NCBI GenBank assembly: GCA_021202775.1
Contig: JAJQCJ010000020.1
Span: 22,627-64,024 of the forward strand
DNA length: 41,398 nt
Source: Clostridiales bacterium
GTDB lineage: Bacteria > Bacillota > Clostridia > Oscillospirales > Oscillospiraceae
Direction: 5' to 3'
A program made the translations under genes and the position numbers. A model generated the notes under the pieces. The model made no database searches. It worked only from the letters and a program-made list of their open reading frames with translations, and was not told the origin of the DNA. Of the stretch, positions 24,660-33,291 are shown one piece after another; the first letter of the stretch is position 1; every line of letters begins with the position of its first letter.

Positions 24660-24748
24660 CCCCGGAACATTCATCATCCGGGAACCGCGGAGCACGCCCT
24701 CTGGACAAGGGAACCCTCCGCGACAGGCAAAACAGGAGGTATAAAACG
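24660..24748 (+). promoter_or_regulatory. Structured infA-rpmJ intergenic segment
   Basis: Two stems: CCCGG/CCGGG (24661-24682), and CGCGGAG/CTCCGCG (24686-24722) enclosing CCCT/AGGG. No T run follows. It may set rpmJ translation or act as a processing site or protein-binding leader. Confidence 0.45.
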
Positions 24749-24862
24749 ATGAAAGTAAGACCGTCCGTAAAGCCCATGTGCGAAAAATGCAAGGTCATTA
24801 AGCGCAAGGGCAGAGTAATGGTGATTTGTGAGAATCCCAAGCATAAGCAGAGACAGGGTTAA
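24749..24862 (+). CDS. rpmJ: 50S ribosomal protein L36, zinc form
   Basis: A 37-residue protein, the exact family length, starting [19 protein letters not shown]. The zinc ligands C-x2-C-x12-C-x4-H are intact. GGAGGT lies upstream, and rpsM follows 18 bp later. Confidence 0.97.
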   Translation: MKVRPSVKPMCEKCKVIKRKGRVMVICENPKHKQRQG

Positions 24863-24880
24863 AGGAGGTGTATTGATCAT

Positions 24881-25249
24881 ATGGCACGTATTTCTGGTGT
24901 TGACTTGCCGAGAGACAAGCGTATTGAGGTCGGCCTGACCTATATCTATGGCATTGGCCTGACCAGCTCCAAAAAGATTTTGGCTGCGACGGGGATCGAC
25001 CCCGACATCCGCGTGCGGGACCTGACGGAAGAGCAGGAGAGCGCACTGCGTGAGGAAATCGGAAAGCACTACACGGTGGAAGGTGACCTGCGTCGTAACG
25101 TCGCTATGGACATCAAGCGCCTCATCGAGATCGGTTCCTACCGCGGCAGCCGCCATCGTAAGAAGCTGCCCGTCCGGGGCCAGAGCTCTAAGAACAACGC
25201 CCGGACCCGTAAGGGCCCCCGCAAGACCATGGCGAACAAGAAGAAGTAA
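24881..25249 (+). CDS. rpsM: 30S ribosomal protein S13
   Basis: A 122-residue protein with [25 protein letters not shown] and the basic tail [20 protein letters not shown]13 forms bridges to the 50S subunit and contacts P-site tRNA. AAAGGAGG precedes it. Confidence 0.98.
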   Translation: MARISGVDLPRDKRIEVGLTYIYGIGLTSSKKILAATGIDPDIRVRDLTEEQESALREEIGKHYTVEGDLRRNVAMDIKRLIEIGSYRGSRHRKKLPVRGQSSKNNARTRKGPRKTMANKKK

Positions 25250-25266
25250 AGGAGGGAACTTGAAAC

Positions 25267-25662
25267 ATGGCTAACAATAAGAAGAAGGTTGTGCGCAAGC
25301 GCAAGGACCGTAAAAATGTTGAGAAGGGCGCCGTGCATATTCGTTCCTCCTTCAACAACACAATGGTGACCATCACCGATCTGCAGGGCAACGCGCTGAG
25401 CTGGGCCTCTGCCGGTGAAATGGGCTTCCGTGGCTCCCGGAAATCCACTCCCTTTGCCGCTCAGACCGCTGCTGAGACTGCCGCCAAGGCCGCTCAAGAG
25501 TATGGCCTGAAGAGCGTGGAAGTGTACGTCAAGGGCCCCGGTCAGGGACGTGAAGCGGCCATCCGTGCGCTCCAGGCTGCCGGTCTGGAGGTCACGCTGA
25601 TTAAGGACGTCACCCCCGTCCCCCACAATGGTTGCCGTCCTCCCAAGAGAAGACGTGTCTGA
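25267..25662 (+). CDS. rpsK: 30S ribosomal protein S11
   Basis: A 131-residue protein with [53 protein letters not shown] and the basic end [13 protein letters not shown]. It lies in the platform near the E site. Confidence 0.98.
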   Translation: MANNKKKVVRKRKDRKNVEKGAVHIRSSFNNTMVTITDLQGNALSWASAGEMGFRGSRKSTPFAAQTAAETAAKAAQEYGLKSVEVYVKGPGQGREAAIRALQAAGLEVTLIKDVTPVPHNGCRPPKRRRV

Positions 25663-25686
25663 TTCAAAGAAGGAGGAGTTATCGTT

Positions 25687-26292
25687 ATGGCAAGAAATAT
25701 GCAGCCCGTCGCAAAGCGCTGCAAGGCGCTGGGCCTGTCCCCCGCTGTGATGGGTTATTCCAAGAAAGTGACAAACCGCAACCCCAAGGGCCAGATGCGC
25801 CGCAAGCAGTCTGAGTACGCCACTCAGCTCAACGAGAAGCAGAAGGTCAAGTTCGTCTACGGCGTGCAGGAGAAGCAGTTCCGGGCCTACTACGAGAAGG
25901 CCGAGCGTCAGAACGGCATCACCGGTGAGATCCTGCTGACCACCCTGGAGCGCCGCCTGGACAACGTCTGCTTCCGCGCCGGCTTCGCCATGACCCGCCG
26001 TGAGGCCCGTCAGGTGGTCTCCCACGGCCATCTGCTGGTCAACGGCAAGAGCGTCAACATCCCCTCTTATCTCATCAAGGCGGGCGACACCGTAGAGGTG
26101 AAGGACAAGAGCCGCTCTTCCGTGAAGTTTAAGAGATTCCTGGGCGAGGATGCCATCATCGCCACCCTGCCCACCTGGATGGAGCGTCCCAACAAGGACG
26201 AGCTGAAGGTGGTTATCACCCGGCTGCCTGAACGTGCTGATATCGACTTCCCTGTGGAGGAACACCTCATCGTCGAGTTGTATTCCAAGTAA
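25687..26292 (+). CDS. rpsD: 30S ribosomal protein S4, zinc-less form
   Basis: A 201-residue protein. The S4 domain is at LERRLDNVCFRAGFAMTRRE through GHLLVNGKSVNIPSYLIKAGD. The N-terminus, RNMQPVAKRCKALG, keeps one Cys and lacks the four-Cys zinc site, as in many Clostridia. S4 starts 30S assembly and helps accuracy. AAGGAGGAG precedes the ATG. Confidence 0.97.
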   Translation: MARNMQPVAKRCKALGLSPAVMGYSKKVTNRNPKGQMRRKQSEYATQLNEKQKVKFVYGVQEKQFRAYYEKAERQNGITGEILLTTLERRLDNVCFRAGFAMTRREARQVVSHGHLLVNGKSVNIPSYLIKAGDTVEVKDKSRSSVKFKRFLGEDAIIATLPTWMERPNKDELKVVITRLPERADIDFPVEEHLIVELYSK

Positions 26293-26329
26293 TCCGTGGC
26301 CCTCGCATATTGGTGAGCTGTCAAACCAG

Positions 26330-26343
26330 GGTACTTTGGTACC
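26330..26343 (+). promoter_or_regulatory. Small hairpin upstream of rpoA
   Basis: GGTAC/GTACC with loop TTTG, flanked by CAG/CTG, in the 75-bp rpsD-rpoA gap ahead of the GAGGAGGG site. It could modulate rpoA translation. Confidence 0.35.
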
Positions 26344-26367
26344 GCTGACGAGGAGGGTAAAACTGAA

Positions 26368-27318
26368 ATGGTAGAAATCGAAAAGCCACGCATTGAATGT
26401 ATTGAAAATCCCGGTGACGCTTCCTATGGTAAGTACGTTGTTGAGCCGCTGGAGCGCGGTTATGGTACGACCCTGGGCAATGCCCTGCGGCGTATCCTGC
26501 TCAGCTCCCTGCCCGGCACGGCAGCCACTTCCATCAAGATCGCCGGCGTACAGCATGAATTCAGCACCATTCCGGGCGTCAAGGAGGATGTGACGCAGAT
26601 CGTCCTGAACGTCAAACAGATCATCGCCAAGCTGCACTGCACCGGCACCAAACGGGTGTATATCCAGGCGTCCGGCGAGGGCGAAGTCACCGCCGGGGAC
26701 ATCAAGTCCGACGGCGAGGTTGAAATTCTGAACCCGGAGCTGCACATTGCAACGCTGGGGGCAGACGCTACCCTGAACATGGAGCTGACGCTGAGTCATG
26801 GCCGGGGCTACGTCCCCGCCGACCGCAACAAGCCGGCTCAGACCATCATCGGCGTGATTCCGGTGGACTCGCTGTATTCGCCGGTGCTGAAGGTGAACTA
26901 CACGGTGGAGAACACCCGTGTGGGCAACATGACGGACTATGACAAGCTGACGCTGGACGTGTGGACGGACGGCACCATCTCTGCCAGAGACGCCGTCTCC
27001 CTGGGCGCGAAGATCCTGTGCGATCACTTCGCCCTCTTCACCGACCTGTCCGACACGGTGGGCAGCCGTTCCACGGTGGTGGAGAAGCCGGAGGCCGCCC
27101 ATGACAAGGTGCTGGAAATGACCATTGAGGAGCTGGATTTGTCTGTGCGTTCCTTTAACTGCCTGAAGCGGGCCAACATCAATACGGTGGAGGATCTGAT
27201 TTCCAAGACAGAGGACGAGATGATGAAGGTTCGGAATCTGGGCCGCAAGAGCCTGGAGGAGGTCATGAACAAGCTCTCCGCCATGGGCCTCTCCCTGGCC
27301 AAGGAAGAGAGCAACTGA
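26368..27318 (+). CDS. rpoA: RNA polymerase alpha subunit
   Basis: A 316-residue protein. The N-terminal dimer domain (about 1-230) has [22 protein letters not shown]; the C-terminal domain (about 245-310) has [22 protein letters not shown] and [11 protein letters not shown], which contacts UP elements and activators. Length and order (rpsD-rpoA-rplQ) are standard. Confidence 0.98.
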   Translation: MVEIEKPRIECIENPGDASYGKYVVEPLERGYGTTLGNALRRILLSSLPGTAATSIKIAGVQHEFSTIPGVKEDVTQIVLNVKQIIAKLHCTGTKRVYIQASGEGEVTAGDIKSDGEVEILNPELHIATLGADATLNMELTLSHGRGYVPADRNKPAQTIIGVIPVDSLYSPVLKVNYTVENTRVGNMTDYDKLTLDVWTDGTISARDAVSLGAKILCDHFALFTDLSDTVGSRSTVVEKPEAAHDKVLEMTIEELDLSVRSFNCLKRANINTVEDLISKTEDEMMKVRNLGRKSLEEVMNKLSAMGLSLAKEESN

Positions 27319-27381
27319 GTTCTGTACGATCAAATTTCAAAACTGTTTGCGTAACGTAAACGTTCCGAAGGAGTGAATCAA

Positions 27382-27720
27382 ATGGGTTATCGTAAACTGG
27401 GCAAGACGTCTGACCAGCGCAAGGCCATGCTCCGTCAGCTGACCACTGACCTGCTGGAGTACGGCCGCATCAAGACCACCGTCACCCGCGCCAAGGAGGT
27501 CCAGCCCATCGCCGAGAAGATGATCACCCTGGCAAAGAAGAACGATCTGGCCGCCTATCGCCAGACCCTCTCCTATGTGACCAAGGAATCTGTGGCGAAG
27601 AATCTGTTCGACACGGCGGGCACCAAGTATGCCGACCGCAACGGCGGTTATACTCGTATTGTCCGCATCGGCTTCCGCCGCGGCGACGCTGCTGAAATCG
27701 CTTATCTGGAGCTGGTGTAA
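27382..27720 (+). CDS. rplQ: 50S ribosomal protein L17
   Basis: A 112-residue protein starting [20 protein letters not shown], with [12 protein letters not shown] and [26 protein letters not shown] 27382 is preferred to a GTG at 27373, which lies within the GAAGGAG site. It is the last gene of the cluster and is followed by a strong terminator. Confidence 0.97.
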   Translation: MGYRKLGKTSDQRKAMLRQLTTDLLEYGRIKTTVTRAKEVQPIAEKMITLAKKNDLAAYRQTLSYVTKESVAKNLFDTAGTKYADRNGGYTRIVRIGFRRGDAAEIAYLELV

Positions 27721-27756
27721 CCACCGGTTTCTGACAAGAAATTTCATAAGAATGTG

Positions 27757-27800
27757 AAAAAACCGCGTGTGGCCGGAGTATTCCGCCTCACGCGGTTTTT
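27757..27800 (+). terminator. Terminator of the ribosomal cluster
   Basis: AAAACCGCGTG pairs with CACGCGGTTTT (27789-27799), followed by more T. The A-rich 5' flank could also make it work leftwards. Confidence 0.92.
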
Positions 27801-27875
27801 ACAGAAAGTGGAGCGGGGCAAAGGACCCCAGCCGGGCAAAGTAGAAGGGTCCGCAGCCTTTGGCGGGAGTTTGCC

Positions 27876-27903
27876 TTGACTTTTCCACAGAATACGGTAC
27901 AAT
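27876..27903 (+). promoter_or_regulatory. Promoter of hypothetical / CorC-like pair
   Basis: TTGACT (27876-27881), a 16-bp spacer and TACAAT (27898-27903), 21 bp before the ATG at 27925. Confidence 0.65.
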
Positions 27904-27924
27904 AAAGCTATCGGAGGGGCTGTT

Positions 27925-28245
27925 ATGCTGCGTGATAATGAGAAATTCTATCTGCCCAATCTGCATCATTTCCAGAACGACAACACGTTCTACGGCTCCT
28001 TTCAGGGGCTGCGGTTCCGGGTGAAATCGGAGCAGGAGGAGGACGCCGAAGGGAAGCACTGGTTCATGGTGACTCTGTGCTGGTATGGCGACTTCTGCCT
28101 GGAGGAGAGCGATGTGGTGGACACGGCCCGGTTTCCCATGACCCCGGAGGGCTATGAGCAGGTGCTGGACTGGCTGGAAGAACAGTACCGCACCATGCTG
28201 GCGCGGGACAGCAGCGAGGCCCCTGACCCGACGACGAAATCTTAG
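27925..28245 (+). CDS. Conserved-looking hypothetical protein
   Basis: A 106-residue cytoplasmic protein without signal peptide or membrane helix. It is rich in aromatics (FYLPNLHHFQNDNTFYGSFQGLRF, then WFMVTLCWYGDFCLEES), with a helical EGYEQVLDWLEEQYRTML end. I recognise no family. A clear promoter, GGAGGGG site and codon use like its neighbours support a real gene. It lies 18 bp before the CorC-like gene and is probably in the same transcript. Confidence 0.72.
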   Translation: MLRDNEKFYLPNLHHFQNDNTFYGSFQGLRFRVKSEQEEDAEGKHWFMVTLCWYGDFCLEESDVVDTARFPMTPEGYEQVLDWLEEQYRTMLARDSSEAPDPTTKS

Positions 28246-28263
28246 GAGTGTGATGTTCCCTTT

Positions 28264-29574
28264 ATGGACAGTCAAACAGGCAGTACCATCCTGATTTTAG
28301 TATTGCTGATTGCGGCATCCGCCTTCTTCTCCGGCACGGAGACGGCCTTTTCCTCCTGCAACAAAATCAAGCTGAAAAGCTGGGCGGAGGACGGCGACAA
28401 GAAGGCGGAGGCGACCCTGAACCTGGTGGAGGATTACGACAGGCTGATCTCCGGTGTGCTGATTGGCAACAACATCGTCAATATCACCGCATCCACCCTG
28501 GCCACCCTGCTGTTCACCAGCTACTGGGTGACCTACGGCGCCACCCTTTCCACGGTGGTGATGACCGTGTTGGTGCTGATCTTCGGCGAGGTGACCCCCA
28601 AGACCCTGGTGAAGCAGGCCCCGGAGCGGTTCGCCATGGCGGTGACGCCGGTGATTCGGGGGATTTTGTGGGTGCTGACCCCCATCAACGCCATCTTTCG
28701 GCTGTGGCAGCGGATGCTGAGCCACTTCTTCAAGCTTGACGAAGGGGAGGGCATCACCGGCGGCGAGCTGATCACCATGGTGTCCGAGGCGGAGAACGAA
28801 GGCGGCCTGGAGGCGGGGGAGAGCAGGCTGATCCGCTCCGCCATCGAGTTTGGCGACCTGGAGGTGGGAGAGATCTTCGTCCCCCGGGTGGATATGATAT
28901 CCGCGCCGGACGACACCACGGCGGAGGAGATGGACGCCCTGTTCCGGGACTGCGGCTATTCCCGCCTGCCTATCTGGCACGAGGACAGGGACCACATTCT
29001 GGGTGTGCTGAACGAGAAGGACTTCTTCCAGGCCCACTTGGGGCCGGAGGACGACTGGCTCCACCTGATTACGGAACCCCTCTACACTACCCCCTCCGAG
29101 CCGGTGCAGGACGTGCTGAGCAAGATGCAGCGGCAAAAGACCCATCTGGCCATCGTGGTGGATGAGTTCGGCGGCACCGAGGGGCTGATCACTCTGGAGG
29201 ACATCCTGGAGGAGCTGGTGGGCGAGATCTGGGATGAGCATGACGAGGTGGTGGAGAACTTCAAAAAGCAGCCGGACGGCAGCTATTTGATTGCCTGCAG
29301 TGCAAATCTGGACGATGTATTTAAATTGTTTGACGTTCGCGGGGAGTGCGACAGCGACACGGTGTCCGGCTGGGTGCTGGATGAGCTGGGCCACATTCCC
29401 AAGGCCGGGGACCGGTTTACTTACGAGAACCTGGAGGTGACGGTCACGGCCATCCGCCGGATGCGGGTGCTGGAAATCCGCGTGGTGGTTCTGCCGGAAC
29501 CCCAGGAGGAAGAGGAGCACCGGCGCCCTGCCCGCAGAGGAAACGGCGGGGAGGGCGGAGAAGCCTCCGGCTAA
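28264..29574 (+). CDS. CNNM/HlyC-CorC family membrane protein
   Basis: A 436-residue protein. An N-terminal DUF21/CNNM transmembrane domain (about 1-185, with [15 protein letters not shown] and [15 protein letters not shown]) is followed by two CBS domains (about 205-330, with FVPRVDMI and [20 protein letters not shown]) and a CorC_HlyC domain (about 345-420). This family is linked to magnesium or divalent-cation efflux; the older name hemolysin is misleading. The tail is charged ([12 protein letters not shown]). The nearest AGGAG lies 15 bp before the ATG, longer than usual. Confidence 0.93.
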   Translation: MDSQTGSTILILVLLIAASAFFSGTETAFSSCNKIKLKSWAEDGDKKAEATLNLVEDYDRLISGVLIGNNIVNITASTLATLLFTSYWVTYGATLSTVVMTVLVLIFGEVTPKTLVKQAPERFAMAVTPVIRGILWVLTPINAIFRLWQRMLSHFFKLDEGEGITGGELITMVSEAENEGGLEAGESRLIRSAIEFGDLEVGEIFVPRVDMISAPDDTTAEEMDALFRDCGYSRLPIWHEDRDHILGVLNEKDFFQAHLGPEDDWLHLITEPLYTTPSEPVQDVLSKMQRQKTHLAIVVDEFGGTEGLITLEDILEELVGEIWDEHDEVVENFKKQPDGSYLIACSANLDDVFKLFDVRGECDSDTVSGWVLDELGHIPKAGDRFTYENLEVTVTAIRRMRVLEIRVVVLPEPQEEEEHRRPARRGNGGEGGEASG

Positions 29575-29586
29575 TCAAGTGCGCAG

Positions 29587-29629
29587 CCGCCCCGTGTCGG
29601 CCTTCGACGGCCGATGCGGGGCGGTTTTT
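29587..29629 (+). terminator. Strong terminator after the CorC-like gene
   Basis: CCGCCCCG...GGCC pairs with GGCC...CGGGGCGG over about 16 bp with a TTCGA loop, then TTTTT. Confidence 0.95.
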
Positions 29630-29675
29630 GAAAATCATTTCTTTTGTCCTAAATCAAGACATTTTGGTGTTGCCT

Positions 29676-29948
29676 ATGAAAAGAATCATTGATACAGAAC
29701 AAGTCAACCTGATTGGCCCCCGCATCAGGGCGGCCCGTGTGGCCGCCGGCCTCAGCCAGAAGCAGCTGTCAGAGCGGCTGGAGCTGCTGGCGGTTTACAC
29801 CTGCCGGGGTTCTATCTCCCGGATTGAGCATGGCAAACGGGCCGTCACGGACATCGAAATTGACGGCATTGCAAAAATCTTGCAAGTTTCTCCCAACGAA
29901 TTATTTGGATGGGATGAGGGCAAAGGGTCTGACGAACAGGTTAATTGA
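29676..29948 (+). CDS. Small XRE-family regulator
   Basis: A 90-residue protein with one HTH domain (about 10-75): RAARVAAGLSQKQLSERLELL, SISRIEHGKRAVTDIEIDGIAKIL. It shares its length and the IxRIExGxRxxTDIE core with the regulator at 6521. ATG 29676 is preferred on family length; an in-frame ATG at 29628 lies against the terminator. Neither has a good ribosome site, so leaderless or weak translation is possible. It lies between two terminators, so it is a single-gene unit. The target is unknown. Confidence 0.75.
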   Translation: MKRIIDTEQVNLIGPRIRAARVAAGLSQKQLSERLELLAVYTCRGSISRIEHGKRAVTDIEIDGIAKILQVSPNELFGWDEGKGSDEQVN

Positions 29949-29963
29949 CCGAAACAGAACAAC

Positions 29964-30011
29964 AACCGCACCGGCTCGGAACCGTTCTACGAGCCGGTGC
30001 GGTTATTTTGG
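29964..30011. terminator. Bidirectional terminator between convergent genes
   Basis: AACCGCACCGGCTCG (29964-29978) pairs with CGAGCCGGTGCGGTT (29990-30004). TTATTTT follows on plus and the A-rich flank serves minus, so it ends both the XRE gene and the leftward GH13 operon. Confidence 0.9.
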
Positions 30012-30025
30012 TTATGTGCGGTGCT

Positions 30026-31861
30026 TTACATCCGTTTCAGCAGCCAAAGGAATTCGTAGCCCCCCAGGGTCAGGACGCTGGGGTTTTCCACCGGCGCCCC
30101 CCGAAGCAGGTCGGTGTAGGTGCCTGTCTCGGACAGCCAGACCTTTTGCGGCTCCGGGCTGAAATTGTACAGGCCGTAGAGCTTTTCCCCGTCCTTGTAC
30201 CGGCCCAGGGCCAGCACGGCGTCGTTCCCGGTGTCCGCCGTCCAGAAGTCGGCGTCCGCGTCAAAGATGGGGTCGGACTGGCGCACCTCCTCCAGCCGCT
30301 GCAGTCCGTGGAACAGCCTGCTCTGGACGGAGTCCGGCTCCTGCCGCCGCGCTGCCTCGTCCCACTGGAAGTCTCCCCGGTGGAGGTATCGGCTGTCCCC
30401 GGCCTTCTCCGGGTCGTTCAAGTAGCCCCAGTCGTTGCGCTGGCCCACCTCGTCCCCGGCGTAAAGCACCGGGATTCCGCTTTGGGACAGCATGCAGGCG
30501 TGAAGCATCAGATCCAGGACCAGGGCCTGCTCCGTCATGGCCGGGCTTCCCGTTTCCATGGCCGTCTCCAGGCCGCAGAGGGAGGCTGTGGTGCCGCAGA
30601 GGCGGGCGTCCCCCAGCCGCTCATCGTCGTTGTACAGGGCCCCCCGGCTGGCCCCGTAAGGCAGCTTTCCGGTGAAGTAGTCGTTCAGGAATCGCTTGTG
30701 GGGCACCTCTCCCATGCCGAACCGGGCCAGGAAGGGGTAGTCCAGCCCCCAGCCGATGTCGTCATGGCAGCGGAGGTAGTTCTGGAAGGTGTAGCCTCTG
30801 GGGAGGGCCGCCACCTGGTTCAGCTGGTGGCGCAGGAGGCGCACGTCATGGGTGGCCACCGTGTGCCAGGTGGTACACATGGCCGTCACGTTGTACAGCA
30901 TATGACACTCCGGCTTTTCCGGCGTGCCGAAATAGGGGGCCACCAGGGCGGGCTCCATCACTACCTCCCCCAGCAGCAGGACGCCGGGGCAGACCACCTC
31001 GGTGACGATGCGCAGCATCCGCACCAGGGTGTGCACCTGGGGCAGATTCCGGCAGTTGGTGCCCAGCTGCTTCCAGATGTAGGGGACGGCGTCCAGGCGA
31101 ATCACGTCAATGCCCCGGTTGGTCAGGAACAGCAGGTTCTCCGTCATCTCCCGAAAGACCACCGGGTTGGCGTAGTTCAAATCCCACTGGTAGGGGTAGA
31201 AGGTGGTCATGACTACCTTTCCGATCTCCGGCTGCCAGGTGAAGTTGCCGGGGGCGTCGGTGGGGAACACCTGGGGCACCGTCTGCTCGTACTGGTTGGG
31301 GATGTCCCAGTTGTCGTAGAAGAAGTAGCGCTCCTGATACTCCCGCTCCCCGGCTTTGGCCCGGCGGGCCCACTCATGTTCTTCGCTGGTGTGGTTCATC
31401 ACGAAGTCCAGACACAGGGAAATGCCCCGCCGGTGACAGTCCCCGGCCAGGGCCTCCAAATCCGCCATGGTGCCCAGCTCCGGCTGCACCCGCCGGAAGT
31501 TGGAGACGGCGTAGCCCCCGTCGCTGCGGCCTTTGGGGCTCTCCAGCAGGGGCATCAGGTGGAGGTAGTTCACCCCGCACTCCTGGAGGTAGTCCAGTCT
31601 GTCCGCCACCCCCCGGAGGGAGCCGGCGAAGGGGCCGGTGTACAGCATCATCCCCAGACGGCTGCGCTGCCGGTACCAGCCGGGGTCAGCCTCCCGGGCC
31701 CGGTCGGACGCCTTCAGGTCCGCGGGCCGGGCCTGATATGCCTCCTCCATGGCGGTCAGCAGCGCCCCCAGGGTGTCCTCCCGGCCCCGGTACAGCTGGC
31801 CGTAGAGCCGGCTCAGCTCGTCATAGCGGGGGGCCAGCCTGGTCTGAAACTCCTCTGTCAT
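30026..31861 (-). CDS. Amylosucrase-like GH13 enzyme
   Basis: A 611-residue cytoplasmic alpha-amylase-family enzyme. Catalytic residues: Asp257 (VIRLDAVPY), Glu299 (LLLGEVV) and Asp367 (CHDDIGW). FVMNHTSEEHEWA and IWKQLGTNCRNLPQVH closely follow the amylosucrase (GH13 subfamily 4) pattern. Such enzymes act on sucrose, either transferring glucose to a glucan or hydrolysing it. As last gene of the alpha-galactoside locus it could split the sucrose left when GH36 removes galactose from raffinose. Transferase, hydrolase and phosphorylase activity cannot be told apart from sequence by eye. AAAGGAG precedes the start. Confidence 0.85.
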   Translation of the reverse strand: MTEEFQTRLAPRYDELSRLYGQLYRGREDTLGALLTAMEEAYQARPADLKASDRAREADPGWYRQRSRLGMMLYTGPFAGSLRGVADRLDYLQECGVNYLHLMPLLESPKGRSDGGYAVSNFRRVQPELGTMADLEALAGDCHRRGISLCLDFVMNHTSEEHEWARRAKAGEREYQERYFFYDNWDIPNQYEQTVPQVFPTDAPGNFTWQPEIGKVVMTTFYPYQWDLNYANPVVFREMTENLLFLTNRGIDVIRLDAVPYIWKQLGTNCRNLPQVHTLVRMLRIVTEVVCPGVLLLGEVVMEPALVAPYFGTPEKPECHMLYNVTAMCTTWHTVATHDVRLLRHQLNQVAALPRGYTFQNYLRCHDDIGWGLDYPFLARFGMGEVPHKRFLNDYFTGKLPYGASRGALYNDDERLGDARLCGTTASLCGLETAMETGSPAMTEQALVLDLMLHACMLSQSGIPVLYAGDEVGQRNDWGYLNDPEKAGDSRYLHRGDFQWDEAARRQEPDSVQSRLFHGLQRLEEVRQSDPIFDADADFWTADTGNDAVLALGRYKDGEKLYGLYNFSPEPQKVWLSETGTYTDLLRGAPVENPSVLTLGGYEFLWLLKRM

Positions 31862-31882
31862 GTCACATTTCTCCTTTTGGGA

Positions 31883-32596
31883 TCACATTCCCAGCTTTTT
31901 CATGTCCTCCAAGATCTCCCGCTCCGTCTGCACATGGCCCTCACCCGGGGCCTCCTCTTCCTCCTCCTGCGCCAGGTAAGGGGCGAAGGATTTCAGCAGC
32001 AGACTGGCGTTGAACATGGTGACCAGAGCAAAGCCGCACAGCACCCACAAAAAGGCATAGGTGGGCAGGTTCCCCCGATCCAGATAGGTCAGCGCCATGG
32101 GGACGATATTGGCCATCAATATGGCAACGGTGGCAACGGGCCGCTTGACCGCGAAGTACACCGAATCCATCAAAAGCTGCTTGAAGTTCACCTGAAAGGC
32201 GGCCATCACCGGGAAGATGTAGCAGGCCAGCACAACGGCTGCCACCCCAATGGCCATCAGCGGGTACCGGAACAGGGCCATCGCCCCGTCAAACTGGTTA
32301 CACCAGCTGATCTCCAGCCAAAGCACCGCCCCCAGCGCCGCCAGCGCCAGAAGGGAGAGGGTGCCCTGCCTGAAATTGTTCTTGAATCCCCGCCAGAAGG
32401 TGGAGAAGGGATTGCAGCTCTTCTCCCGCAGGCAGGTCAGCAGGGTGAAGTACAGGGCGGCGTAGCCCGCCCCCGCCGTCACCACCGGCAGGAGGGAGAG
32501 GACGAACAGCAGGTTCGCCGCGATGAGAATCCCGCAGCGGGTCATCAGCTGGCCAAAGACGCTGTCATTGTCCATAAAACCGCGTAAAAGTCGCAT
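31883..32596 (-). CDS. YesL-like (DUF624) membrane protein
   Basis: A 237-residue protein with about five hydrophobic helices. The opening FGQLMTRCGILIAANLLFVLSLLPVVTAGAGYAALYFTLLTCLRE matches the YesL family, found beside carbohydrate ABC transporters in Firmicutes. ATG 32596 has GGAGG upstream; the frame is open further upstream. The C-terminus is acidic (QEEEEEAPGE). Its role is unknown; it may help transporter assembly or regulation. It lies between a membrane-anchored unknown and the GH13 gene in one tight operon. Confidence 0.85.
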   Translation of the reverse strand: MRLLRGFMDNDSVFGQLMTRCGILIAANLLFVLSLLPVVTAGAGYAALYFTLLTCLREKSCNPFSTFWRGFKNNFRQGTLSLLALAALGAVLWLEISWCNQFDGAMALFRYPLMAIGVAAVVLACYIFPVMAAFQVNFKQLLMDSVYFAVKRPVATVAILMANIVPMALTYLDRGNLPTYAFLWVLCGFALVTMFNASLLLKSFAPYLAQEEEEEAPGEGHVQTEREILEDMKKLGM

Positions 32597-32615
32597 GAGA
32601 ACCTCCGTTCGTATT

Positions 32616-33290
32616 TTAGGAAAACAGATAACTGAGAAACAGGTCAATCTGGTCGATATGGGGGGCGTTGGCGGAGATGCCCAGGGCGCAGCCCGCGCTG
32701 TAATACTCCTCCAGCCGGGAGCCGGAGAGGTCGATGCCCACCGGCACCTGGGTCAGTTCCCCGGTGTCCTCCAGGTCGGCCTCCACGGTGAGGACACGGT
32801 CGGCATACTGCTCCGCCAGGTCGGAGACCCGCTCATCGGCAAGGCTCATCAGCCGCCCCGTCTCCCCCACCGCCAGCAGGTCGTCCGTCCCCATCACCAG
32901 CACGTCCAGGGTGCCCGCGTCCAGGTAGGCGGTCAGCAGCTCGTAATAGGTGCTGCCCACGGTGGAGCTGGTGGCGGGTTTGCAGTAAAGTTCGTCCTCA
33001 AACTGGAGGACGCCTGTGGTCAGGTCATATCCGGCGTATTGGGCAAAGCCGGTGTGCAGGTCGGAGCCCTCCCCCAAATCCGCCTCCACATTGGCGAAGC
33101 AGGCGAAGAACCAGGTCTCCGAGGGGGTGGTGACAGCGTGGTAGGTCATGGTGACAGTGAAAACCAGCACCGCGGCCAGCCCCAGAATCCACAGCTTATA
33201 GTAGTCCCAAATGTAGCCGGGCCGCTCCTTCAGGGGCAGGGCGCAAATCTTCTTCCACTCCGCGGCCATGCGCCCTTTCAGGGTATCCAT
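32616..33290 (-). CDS. Membrane-anchored hypothetical protein of the sugar operon
   Basis: A 224-residue protein. A cytoplasmic basic N-terminus with WKKICALPLKERPGYIWDYYKLW precedes one transmembrane helix (about 33-51); the remaining 170 residues lie outside and end in LFLSYLFS. No known domain is recognised, though the outer part, with a TYYELLTAYLDAGTLDVLVMG stretch, has a binding-protein-like look. Its ATG lies 1 bp after the GH36 stop, so it is translationally coupled. It is followed directly by a YesL-like gene, and the pair may act together. Confidence 0.75.
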   Translation of the reverse strand: MDTLKGRMAAEWKKICALPLKERPGYIWDYYKLWILGLAAVLVFTVTMTYHAVTTPSETWFFACFANVEADLGEGSDLHTGFAQYAGYDLTTGVLQFEDELYCKPATSSTVGSTYYELLTAYLDAGTLDVLVMGTDDLLAVGETGRLMSLADERVSDLAEQYADRVLTVEADLEDTGELTQVPVGIDLSGSRLEEYYSAGCALGISANAPHIDQIDLFLSYLFS

Positions 33291-33291
33291 G

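Noticed and set aside
29945-32587. An 880-codon open frame on plus opposite the GH13 and YesL-like genes
   Set aside because: Same cause; composition is Gly/His/Gln/Val-biased without motifs and the minus-strand enzyme has its full catalytic set.
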